Source: Oxyruncus cristatus
Lineage: Eukaryota; Chordata; Aves; Passeriformes; Cotingidae
Reading direction: 5' to 3'
DNA length: 64,000 nt
NCBI GenBank assembly: GCA_013399855.1
Contig: VXAY01006832.1
Location: 1,023,297-1,087,296 of the forward strand
The translations under genes and the position numbers were made by a program. Shown here one piece after another: positions 34,041 through 46,400 of this stretch (the stretch's first letter is position 1; each line of letters opens with the position of its first letter). The notes below the pieces were generated by a model that did no database searches, had not been told where the DNA came from, and was given only the letters and a program-made list of their open reading frames with translations.

Positions 34041-37000
34041 GCAATGCAAGAAGTGGTTACTAAATAATGGCAATGTCTTCTTGCATTTGTTTATACGATA
34101 TAATCTTTAAAGTGAAAGAGTAAAGAATAGTAATCAGTATCATACTTCAAGCAAGAATGTGATAATAAGATTCTACAGTAAAAGGTTGAAACTAATAACC
34201 TGTCTCCAACCAGTTGTATTTACTGAAAGATGTAGTGATTGCATGCTCAACCATGTTTTAGTTTTTTGACCTGTTTTCTTTTGGTTTTTTTTTTCTGAGA
34301 AATGCACATAGTGATATTGTACCATGAAAAAGGGGCACAAAAAACCCCAAAAAATGCATATAAATGAAGAAAGAAAATTTCAGGAACTGACAAATTAAAA
34401 AACAAAACAAACAGATAATTAATTCAAAAATTTTCCATTACTTTCAAATGTCTTATTTGTTCATAATAATGGCAAATTAAAATTACTGTTTAATAATTTA
34501 AAGTAAAAGTAAATTGATATTAATTTGTTGCTATGAAGTTAAATCCTATAGAATTAATTATTTTCTAGAAGTCACCAAGTGACACTCATTTACCACAGCA
34601 GCAGCTTCCATTTCTTACAAGAATGCATCACTCTCAGTATGCATTAAATAAAATTAACACAAAAATACACCTCCCAAAAGTTGAAGTTGCCTTTATGGAC
34701 AATGATCATAACAAGCTGTTGATGCCTAACATGAGGGAGTTCAGTAGGTCTTCTTAAATTATTATGGAAGATCTGTTAACAGTGTGAAAATTCAGTTCTT
34801 GTGTTTTCATGTCATGGCATGAAGGGGAAAAAAAAATCCAACACAAAACAAACCAGAACTTTTGCTTATTGAGTTTTAGAATTTAACCCAACTTGACTAT
34901 GTAAATCTGTTTAGAAAAGGTCTAGTTATTTAAGAAAATAATCACTGGAACATTTTAGCTCCTGCACCATGTCCACCAAGGACAGGGTGTGTGTTCTAGA
35001 AAACTCATTAGTGAAACCATCTGTTCCCCTTTCCTTCTGAGCTCTGCAACTTTGTGTGACTTCCCTATTTCCAAAATGTCTGTTGTTCTCATCCCAAAGA
35101 GCACTATCAGACTGAAGAAATCTTTCCAGGGATCAGAGATGATGGGTATTTCCACATGGTTCGTTCTTGCACAGAAATGCCTTGTAAAATAGTTTAAAAG
35201 TTAGTTGGCCTGGCTGAATTCTGGGAACTTAGCACCAGAGTGCATTTAAATTTCAGAAATTCTTAGGGAGTTATTGCCCCCTTTTAAGTGCCTGTCCATT
35301 TTGTATCCCCATGAAAATATAAACGGTGCTGCATTGTTAGTTTGGGGGTTTTTTTCTCCTTTACTTATTTACTTATTAATTTTTTTATTTTAGTTTTTTC
35401 TGGGGATTTTTTTTTTTTTGAAGTTGTTCTGCCAACTGTGTTTCTCAGTTGCGTGGGACAAAGGAGGTGGGTGAGTCCCTGTCTCATAATCAGTATTCTT
35501 TCTGGAGTATAAGATCATGTGGAGATTAGTGACAATTGATTTAGTAAAAGAGGGATGTTATTACTGTCTTGGGATGTTTCCTAAAAGCATTTATGCAGCA
35601 GGAATGAGAGGTGTACATCTCTATGTAATAATAAAACCAAAAGAAGAGAAACTTAATTGAGCATACTGCAACATTATAAGTAACTGGAGCCATTGTGGAT
35701 ATTTTTCTTTCTACAATTATGTAGGTTTGGTCTGAAGAGCTGGGGGAAAAGGAAAGAAAAGTAGAAGAAAATTTAGGAGGAAAAAAGTAATTCCTTGTGA
35801 TACAGCTGCTGAAAAGGACATGTATGGTGATAATAACATTAACTCCTTTTGTTGAAGCTCAGTCTGACAAAGCACAGCAGATATCCTTCCAGGCACTCTG
35901 CTGTAAGACTGGTTCTCTTGCCTTTTCCCAAAGAAGCACATTATAGCGATATTGAAGGCTTAGTAAATGGATTTAATGGATTCCTTCAAGTGTCTTAGGA
36001 TAAACCTCATGCCCAGAAGGTAAACAGTTCACTCCCTCTTTTTAATATACAACCACACATCACAGTATTGAAGGAGTGTGTTTGTTTGCCTGTTTATTTT
36101 TATTTGGTGCTTCACCAAATTGCCAATTAGACCTGTTGCATTAGCAGCTCTCAGAAATGTAACACTGGGTTTTAAGTTTGCTGTGGTAGCAGCAGCTGTT
36201 GGGCTGTGCAACATGAGCAGAAGGTGGGTCACTTGTCTCTTTGAGACTGATTCCTCTGCTGCCTGAATGGAGCAATATCGAGTGTGTGAACGTATCTCAG
36301 AAAGGAGAACGTCTAAGACTTGCTGTGTTTTTCTTCTTACTTATGTAGAGGTAAAACTTTGCATAACATGCATTTTGAAAGCACCCTTGTATTTGTGAGG
36401 TTCACAGAGCAGCATGACTCATGGCTTTTACTGTTTAGGAGTGAATAAATGAGGGTGTTCAGTGATAAAAGTTGAAATTACAATGTTGCTGTATTCAGAG
36501 ATCAAGTCCCTTGCCATCCGTATCTTTATCTAGAAATATTTCTGCATCTTCACCATGAGAACCAGTATAAAATAAGAACAGATGAGAAGGTGTGTGATTC
36601 CATGAAATCATAATCACCTGTTCTGCACATTTATAGAACTGGTCAACATCTCTGAGTTTTCAAAACCCTTGCCTGGAAAAGAGCGAAAACTTCACAAAAA
36701 AAGTAAAAGTAACTTTTCTCCATCCTTGGACTAACTTACTGATAAATATTTTAGGCTCAGTTCAGTGTCATCCAGCTCGCAGTCCTTGCTTTGCTCTGTT
36801 ACAAACATGGATAGATAGCACATCCTGGTCTCAGGGTTTTGAAGTTTAATGGATAGTTTTAAAACATTTGTAGGGAAAATTAAATTTGTCAAATCCTGTT
36901 GTGGTTCTAGGATTAGAAAATATGCTGTAGATAGGCTTAGCATCAGTTCTGATGTAATCACATTAAAACATTAGTATCTTATTATACCAAGTGAGTCACT

Positions 37001-40000
37001 AGATTAGATTGACATTTTTGATCCAGACTATGCTTAACTAACACAGACATTGAAATCATATTGCAAAGTAATGGACAAAGTTGTCGACTGCCTGATTTTG
37101 GCAATGTTCTTTCCAAATAATTTGCATATCAAAAAAGCCTATGACTACTAAATTGTAATATTGTGATTAGTGCCATAAATATCGCACATTTTTAAATTAG
37201 AAGAACCTAATCATTTTAGTTCTGCATGTTTTAAAGTTGATTCCCAAATGTGAAGTATGCAGTTTTATCCCACATACTCTCCTTAGGCATAAGCAAGGTC
37301 TGTGTTTTATGATTTGTGTGATTGGAGTCAGAGCATCTTGTTAGTTCAAGATCACTTTCTTATTATATTCCCAACAATGTCACATATTTAATAAAGCAAG
37401 ATCACTGCGAGATAATTTCGGTTTAATTAGTGATCTGTTAAATTCGCTGGCTGTTTTGGTAAGCAAACTTTCACCATGGAAGACAATACAAATAGAAATA
37501 CTAAGGATTTATGATTTATTTAAATTGGAACTTCGATGCTGAGTTTGTATATGTTAAACGTGTCAGGATTTTTATCTTTTCATGGGGTTTTTTTGACTGT
37601 CAACAAACAGATATGCACACAAAAACCATTCTCTAGGATGGTTTCTTGCATGAAAATTTGATACTCCATTATTACATTGTGTACAACTTTGCAGAATTTT
37701 TAACTAATGTCCTTAACTGCTTAAATAATACTTCTTTGGAATATTTTTGCTGACTGCATGCATCACATAATTCATCATTTGACTCTGAGTTTACAGTTAA
37801 TGCTGAGTAATTAAAAGCATAGTGTCTGGTTTCTGTGAAGGCAGCCACCCCATAGGTTACAGCAGCATCAGCACTTTGTATGAACTAATTTCAAAGCATT
37901 TACTAATAAATCACTTTGGATTTGTTTCACTTTTTATATACAAAAATTTTCAGACCATGTTACTACCATTTGTTTAACTGTTGTTTGTGATTTAGGGTTG
38001 TTTCTGTCTATATAGGTCCGTTTCCCCAGCAGAAGACTCACACGGTATTGAGCTTTTTTTCAGATATTCAGGAGGAAAGAAATAGCATAAATAAGCAAGA
38101 GACAATGAGAAAGATGAATTTGATATTTCCTTACCTTACTCTACCCAGTTTCAATGGTTTCCCCTGCTAGGAATGATGTGCTGGGTGGGAGAAACCTTTC
38201 CCACAGAAGGAATTTTTAAATAATTGTATTCACAAGGTCTTCTCTTTGGCTTGTGCTCATTCAGTACCTGAATGCATCCAGTAGAATACTGTCCCAAGTC
38301 AATACTCAAATTTAAATAAATATTTAAATAAATAAAATAACAGTTGTTGAAATATTCCAAAGTCTTTCCCAAAATAGCTGAAGAAAATGGAAAGGTGATT
38401 CAACTTGGGCAGGCTGCATTCTTCTCACAGATCTTGTAGAAATTATTGAGGAAATTATTCACTGTGAGTTATTTGCTTGGTTCTAATGATGGGATTGTCA
38501 TCCAATAGAGTATTTTGAGTTAATGTTTGTGAGTGCTTCTCTAATGGTTGTTAAAGATACACCCATCAGCTCCAAAGGTATGAAGATTATTAATATGTGA
38601 CTAATTTTGACATGTCGGAGGCATGGAACTACAAGAAACTTCTCAATAACACTGGTTTTGTGTTTTGTGGGTTGATTTGGGGTTTTTTTTACAGTTTTAT
38701 CTGTCTCAGATCTGCTATGAAATTCAAGACGACTGAAGACACATTCCACTTTTATTTGAGAAACCATGGACTCATTTTTTAGGTGACATTGGGATTCTGT
38801 TCCTCTTATATGTCTATTAATATAAACTTAATTAAATAAAGACAGTGTCAAATATCCTGGAACCTCAGAGGTTGTGACATGATATGATGGACACTTGACT
38901 GTACTCATTCAAGGTAACAAAAGCTCTTAACAAATATCTAAGTGTAAGATAATAGAATAAAGATGAGGCAAAGCTAGAGAAGAAGAGAAATAAAGACTTC
39001 TGAGTAAGTGGTCTAATCCTTCACGTTACCTGAACACACGGAGGTAGGAAAATAGGACAGGTTTAGTGTTTGTAATTTGCAGGCTGTAAATATTTGCATG
39101 CACAGACAGACCAGCTCCTGGATGGAGAGCCTGAGTTGTTGGTACGGAAAAAAACGGTGCCAAATTCAGTCTTGGTGTCCTTGGTAGGGCTGGAACGAAC
39201 ATGGAATGATCTCCACCATAAGTGTGGTACTGATCCCACCAGGTAAATTTAAGGGATCTGAAAGGAGTTGCAGGTTGGAACTGACCTTTCCCATATTAAT
39301 TACCAGTTCCTGAACTTCATTATGTTTCATACGCCGTCCTCCACTATTAATTCCCTGTACAACATGGTTGAATGCATATGTACTTGTCAGTCCTATGTTG
39401 TAAGAATTAATTAGTAGGAGATGCATGCATGCATTTTAACATTTTTGCTGTTGTTTCCCATATATGTTTTACTTTGTACTAAGCAATCCTTGCTTAGGAT
39501 ACCCTTCCATATATGGCTTACTATATAATGATGTATTCCCTGCCTGTGCAAATTAAACCTTCTGTGCACATATATACCTACATATAAAAAAAAAAAAAGA
39601 AAAGAAAAATTAAAGTGTAACACATTTCTTATTAGAAATTTACACAAGAGGGTTTTTAAAATTATTTTTTCTACATAAATTGGGTTCAAATTAAATGTCA
39701 AATATAATTTGTTGTAAGGAGTTTGAAATATATGATAGTCCTTAGAGGAAATCTAAGCACTCAGCTCTCCTAGCCAAATTGTTATTTGCATAATAGTGAG
39801 CTATAAGGTTATATATCATTACATGGCAGAATGCCAGACCATAATCTGCACAGTAAAGCTACTGAAAACTTCAATCTGAAAAGCATTCATCTTAGAAAGG
39901 AGTTTGCCTCTTCTATAAAATATGAAGCATATTGACTTTTTTTTTCCTTGAGCAAACAGAGCACTACAATCTATTTCCAGCATTCTTCTCATTTAGCTGT

Positions 40001-40040
40001 GGTAGACACAAATGTAAAATGAATGTTGACATATTTGCTT
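34041..40040. other. Non-genic sequence
   Basis: Six kilobases without a recognised gene, RNA or interspersed repeat. Minor items: a T12 run near 35409, an ATTTAAATAAA-type repeat at 38309-38340, an A13 run at 39586-39598, and the ATGCATGCATGCAT palindrome at 39421-39434. The longest frame is 96 codons. Confidence 0.55.
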
Positions 40041-40044
40041 AACA

Positions 40045-40169
40045 CCCCTGAACAGATTAAACTGCTTTAGGACTTCTTCAGTAATCAGCCTTGAAAAATA
40101 TAAACTAACATTCGCATCCCTGGAGAGATTAAATTGTTTCAAAAGTTCTTTATTAATCAGCCAAGAAAA
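40045..40169. repeat. Diverged tandem duplication, 72-bp period
   Basis: Two 53-base blocks (40045-40097 and 40117-40169) align without gaps at 40 of 53 positions (about 75%). Both run from CCCTG through AGATTAAA to TAATCAGCC and GAAAA. Because 72 is a multiple of three, the minus-strand frame crossing them shows a repeated peptide (LLKQFNL / VLKQFNL), but this frame ends in low-complexity poly-A sequence and I do not call it coding. Confidence 0.75.
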
Positions 40170-40411
40170 GATTGTTAAAAAAAAAAAAACCAAAACAAAA
40201 CCAAACAGCACGTTTTTAGCAGATATGCTGAATTCACCTTCTGATAATGTTAACTAATTTCCCCATGTGGTGTCATTAGTCATATACATATGTAGTTAGA
40301 GCACTCTTTTTAAAAGTTTATATCTAAAAAGTCTTCTTAATTCGTGACACTTGACCAAGAGGCTATGAATGGATCTATTCAGAAATCACCAACATCTATG
40401 ATTGTGTGTCT
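40170..40411. other. A-rich tail and non-genic sequence
   Basis: An A12 run (40177-40188) and an AAAAC-type stretch follow the tandem duplication. Nothing else recognised. Confidence 0.5.
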
Positions 40412-40455
40412 GGGGTTTGTGGGGTTTTTGGGTTTGTTTGGGTTTTTTTGGGGGG
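40412..40455 (+). repeat. G/T-rich tract with five G runs
   Basis: G runs of 4, 4, 3, 3 and 6 separated by loops of 5-7 T-rich bases satisfy the usual G-quadruplex pattern on the plus strand. Same kind of tract as at 2301-2440. Confidence 0.8.
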
Positions 40456-43400
40456 AAGTTTTTAATTATTTTTTATTGTCTTGTTCCTGTGGGCAGATAG
40501 TTGTATTAGCTGCACTAGGCACTGGCATTAGTCTTCACAAAGTTGTATAAAAACCTCCCATAGTGTACTGGCCTCAAGAGTTTTACAGGAGTAAATGGTA
40601 CCAGCTGAACTGACCAGGATCAAGAAGGGACAGATTCATGAAACCCTTTCCAGGACTGAAAATAATACCAAAAGATGTAATGGATTGTGTTCTTTGCTGT
40701 TCAGAAATAATAACTTAAAATGAGGCAGCATGATGATATCATGATTTGATCTTATTTTCCTACTCTATTTTTCATATTCTGTTTGTAGGTAGAAAATGAT
40801 ATGGGATTTTCCACAGGAAACTCACTGGCGAAAACAAAAATAATATTTGTGATTTATATTTTGTATGACATCAAGAGCTTTGTGCCTATGAAGTAGATGA
40901 ATGACAAAGTTCATTAGGTGGCTGTTAAATTTTGGTAAACATTCTTTCAACGATCAGTTCTAATCCCGCAGATTTGGAATGTCTGTCCTGTTAGATCTAA
41001 ATTAAATGCACCTCAGTGAACTTTCATTAAAAGCTGTTGCTTTACCTTCTCCCCCCTTTGAGATGTGATAACACTTGTAACTGGTAATTCCTGCTGCCAC
41101 CGCTTGCGCAGGGTCTCGTTAACGTCATCCTTCTAAATTGCAGTTGTTTTAAAATGAAAACTTCTACCAAAGAAAACAGCAATCAAGCCCAAATCCCAAC
41201 ATTTCTAATACATCCTGCCCCAGTAGGAGTTTATCCTTTGAATTTCTAATTAAAAGCCTTTCAAGGAAAGACAGCTTGAGTCTGAGGCTGTCAGGTCTCC
41301 CCTTGTCCTTGATGCATAGTTGGGGGGGGAAACAATAAAAAAAGCCAGAAAGAGGATTTTACTTTTAAAGAAGCTCCACTTTCTTTAGACATTTGTATTC
41401 AGATATTACACTCTCTTTCTCATGGGAGCAGAGCTCTGCTCTTCAAATGAAAAAGAAATAATAAAACACATCAGGAAGAGTGGACCTCAGACCTCCTCTT
41501 TCTCTCCTTCTCTTGGAACGTTATTTCCATATAGAAAGCTACTCTAATGGGACACTTGTAAATGGCAGGGAATTTAGCCCTTGTGGAGTCTTCTCCAGAA
41601 ATTGGATTTTTGCTTAAGCAAACAGCAAACCATGCAGCAGGGGAAAAGCTATTTATTTGGCTGCCTGTTGAAGAGCCTTACAAAAATACAATTCAGTCTG
41701 CTGTGATCAGGGAAGTCGTTGTAGTATGCACTAAAAAAGGAATCACTTTGCCTCCCTTGGATGTTGAAACAATCTCTTGAGTGCAGTAAGAGTTAATAGG
41801 AAATCAGTCCAAATTTTAAAATTTAGTTACATGAGGAATCATGCAATCCAGCAGTTGTCATTAAGTACAGATTTTACTAATGGCTATCAAAACCTCATTT
41901 TCTGTTTGTGCTTCTAGGTATCTGTCTAGTTTAGGGAGAAACTAAAAAGCTAGACAAACTGAAAGAAAACCAGGATATTTTTTTCTTCTTTAGACTTTTT
42001 TTAATGTTTCAAAGCTCCTCACTTGAAAGATGCCATGAACTCTTGTCTCTCTGATTTGGACACTTTTAATCTGTGCCAATTAATTGACTTTTTAGTAGGA
42101 AAAGGTCGTTATAACTTGTTGAAAATAGTCCACCGCAGCCCTGAATCATTTCTCTCAGCTGAAGATGAGCACGTGTCCATTGACATGCAGAGCTTTCCTG
42201 TCTGGGGCAGTCTAGGTGCTGGTTACTTCTTAAAACTAAATCACTTGCTACATCTCTGAAACTGCCTAAATTGCCAATTTTTTGTGTCACAGTCTTCTTG
42301 GTGTTGATCAGTTCAAATTCTGGGCAGGACCAGTTGTGAAAATTTAGCTACTGCTGTATGATGAGACTTAAAACTCTACGTATAAGCACATCTTTTTGGG
42401 GTTTGTTAAGATTGATTATGTTCTGATTGGGAAAAAGCTTTCATTAAAAATGTTTTTTACAAAGAGTATTTGACAAATAGTAGGTATTTGGGAAAAAAAA
42501 ATTCTCAGAGAAAATGCTGAAGTTTTAAAAGAAACTGGAAAAACATAGATTTAATTTTTATTAAAAATCTTAACTCATTTTAGCTTTTTGCATTGCATTG
42601 CAATAATATATTGAATTACCTGTATTAACTTTTCATGAAGGCTGTCGTCTCCCTAAATGTGCAAAAGTCCTTGTTCAGTGGGTGATTCACCATCAGATGA
42701 CTCTCTTAAAAGGGAATTTCCTCTTATATGAAGTTCCCTATTTAATTAATCCTTTTGTATCTGAACACTTCAAAAATGTTAATCACCCTTTATGACATCC
42801 TTATGAAAGAATAAGATCCTCATTTTATTAATGGAGAGGATGGACAGGGGCTGAAATTCCACATGACACCTGACTCTTCATTTTCCCTGGTATAGTATGT
42901 AAGTCAAAAGAAAATTTAATTCTCTTACATTGTGGGATTTTGTTAAATTAGTTTGTAGATTTTCTAGTTCTGTACAAACACATGATGCACATAATTAGAA
43001 ATATAATTAATTGTAGTGGCACTAACACAACCAGTATCATTTTAGTTGGGGCTGGGATCAAGTTGTATGGAACAGTATTGACATTCTCCTCCTTTCTTCT
43101 CTTTCCTTATTTTCTCATCCCTTGCCAAGCTTTTATTGCAAATGTAGTAGAGACTATTTTTTCCTTGCTCATATAATGATGGCTGAACACCTTATGGGAG
43201 TTTTTTTCAGAAAATTATAAAAAAAACCACCCAACAGAAATTCTGATGATATGTAATATTTTGGGCTATAGGATTTGGTTGAAACAATCTCAGTATTTTG
43301 TGTACTGAGCTCCAAAGCTTAATTCTGGAGTATTTCATTTAAGACGTTTAAATATGTACACAAGGTGATTGTTGTCCATCCATTCAGCTGTTTGGATATT

Positions 43401-46400
43401 TTGTTCCAATTAGACACTTACACATGACTTTGTGGAACTGAACCATAACCAACCCTTTCTTCCTTAGTAAGTCAGTTATATGGTCAGCTCAAATGAATAC
43501 ATGTCAGATGAAATCTCACTCATCTTCTGTAATCTATGCTATCTTGTTTTCTACTTAAAATTTTCTAAGCCTACACTTGTTCTATAGAATACTGTAATTC
43601 TTTAGTGGTCCTCAGCTGTTATTTCAAAGTCAGTAGTCCCACATATTATTCTAGTTTCAGAAACATTATGAAAAAATAGCTATTTTTGTTTCCTATTAAT
43701 AATTAATAATTAATGCATATGCACTTTGTTTCAAAGGCAGATCTACAGAGTGAAAAAAATGACAAAAATCTCATTTTCCTTCCACCTCTCCTCCACCAGT
43801 TGCATTCCACCCATATGTATTCCTACAGCAATAAAAATCCATGACAAGCTCCATGGCATTATTTGAATTGGAAACAGAAAAGAGTTTAACAGGGAGGAAG
43901 GATGGCAGAAGGAGGATGGGAATTCACACTTCTTAGAGTGAATTGTTCTGTTGTGATATTTGAGTGCTGCTTCAATTAGGGCTAAGTGAATCCTCACAAC
44001 AAGGGAGACTGGCCTTTATAGTTTCAACTGGGAGGCAGGTGGTGATTAATTCTTTGGCATCTTTCTGTTCAGTCAGATATAGAATCGAGTCAAGTGCTTT
44101 ATAGAAGGCGAAATAGCTCAGTGAATTATGCTTCCTCTCCATTATGGAGTGAAAAAAAAATGTCATTAACAGGACTCCAGAGTGAAAGTCATGGTATTTG
44201 AGAGTTCTCTAAGCACTCAGTTCATGTTCATTCAGGAATTATTCACAGGCTAGGGATGAGCACGTCCATTAAATTGTGGTCTTGAAACTTTTAAGCAATG
44301 TGTGATTTCATGATGATATTTTTCAATTACACATAATAGGATAGGTGTGAACTCTCATATCTCCTCACCTTCGTGGTATTTATAGACATGCTTTCCATAA
44401 ATTAAACCATTCAAAATTACATACAAGGATTTATTTTACTAACTCTTGATATGCTTCTTTGTAGTTATTAACATATTCCTTAGTCCTGATTCTATCTACT
44501 GGACTGGCCTTAAGAGTCCCTGTTTGGTACTAATGCCATCATGTTTAGGCTGCATATAAATTTAATGGAAAAAATATTTTATTATTACAGTATTCTCTTT
44601 GTTTTGAATGCCGAGAATGTGTGTGGTATCTTTGTCAGTCTTTGTATCACCAAAATTAACACCTGCAAGTATGAAACAATCTGTAGGTGGAAAAGTCTTT
44701 GTACAGCAAAACCCCAGTTGCTTGCTAGGTCTCAAATCAGTCTCTGCACACGAGAAGGGAAAACAAAGTGCTTTGGACTACACAGCTGAATCTTTGTGGT
44801 TTTAAGTGGCGAGTTGTGTTACTACAGACAGACTTAAGGGCAATCTGGGTGGTTTCATGGTGGTGTTGTGCCTACTGAAGATGCCCAGGTGATGAGGAGC
44901 CCTGAGTGATCTCTCTCTCTGAGTTTCCAGCTGAGCAGGGCAGGAGAGCTGGGCTTGACCAGCAGCAGCTCTTTGGGTCGTGCTCTGGTGTCACGGGCAG
45001 CAGCACAGGCACCAGACAAGAACAGTGTAAGAACCACTTGTTTTAAAACACTGTAGACTGCTGTAAAATTAAAGCAAAGAAGGCTTCCCTTTTATTAAGC
45101 AAAAGAAATTTTAAAATGCTGTTTCCTTGTCTCTGTGGGAAACTCTACGCTGACTTTGTGATATGTCTTTATTATGATATATAGGCTATATAGAAAAAAC
45201 CATCATATAATGAAAAAGGCATTATCATTTTGGGGAGTTTTTAATTAACATCTTCACATAATTGAAACATTTCCTGTGCTTGTGCCAGATGCCTTATATG
45301 TTAATACCAAAAGATTTTATTCTAATAACACTAACTATAATTGAGAGTGAATACATATGAATTCTCAATGGCACTGGGGGGAAAAATGCTCCAAAGGGAC
45401 AGTAAATGTATGCATTTTGTGTTTTAGGGGAGCAGCAGTGCAATTACTGTATAACCCTCACTTACCAACCATTTTAACCTCAGTTTAATGTGTGTGGCAG
45501 TTCTCCCAGAATGACCTTGATGCAGTACTGAATGTTTTGCATTTTTTATCAGGCTCACACAGATACAAAGAAATGTAATCCCAGTTAATGGGATAATATA
45601 TCCAAACCTTATTTAACATTTTATAAATTGTATTTATATAAAACTTCCATCTATTTACAGTATATTAAGTAAAATCCCTTTAGTCGGAGCAGAGCACTTT
45701 TTGTAGCGCACTGAGCATCTGATCGGTTATTAGTTTGTACATGGAGAGATGCTATTTAAAGACTTACAAACTCCCTTGAAGTAAATTGTACCCTCTGGCT
45801 AAAACCTGACACAGTGCAAATAACATGTACAGAATTCTGTGCAGTGTTCAGTGGCAGAACTGCTGTTCCTGAGATCCCTCAGTGGCATCTCCAGCCTCAG
45901 CTGCGGGAGCCAAACTTTAGCGGGTCGGTACCTTTGAAAACTTCAAATGCTGTACGATGCTATCAGGGCAGTGGAGGAGCTGGGCTCAAAGTCCACTATT
46001 AAAACTTCCCTCAAGGACATTTTCATTAGAACTTTGTACATGGACAGTTCAAAAGACTCGGCTATTGATTTTTGCTCAGAAGTCCTCTCTCTCTTCTCGT
46101 ATTGTTCAACATTTTGACAGAATTTCAAAACCCACAAACTGTGGCAGCAGAAGATTCCAGGCAGGATTTTATGCTGTTCATTTGATTTCTTCGGGCCGCA
46201 TCCTTCCTGTGTCCTTGTCAACACTACAAGGAGAGGAGCCGTCTTAGAAGATTTCCTAAAAGGCAGAAGCAATTTCACAGCAATCTAAAAAAAATCTGAC
46301 CTTTCCACATACAGAAATCTCTCTTAAGTAAATAACCTTTTTAGCTGTAAAATTTTGCTGAGACATTCATTTATCAAAAACATAGATAAAAATCACTTCG

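Noticed and set aside
41562..41780. 72-codon frame with protein-like composition
   Set aside because: No family recognised, no splice or promoter context; kept only as a remark in the block description.
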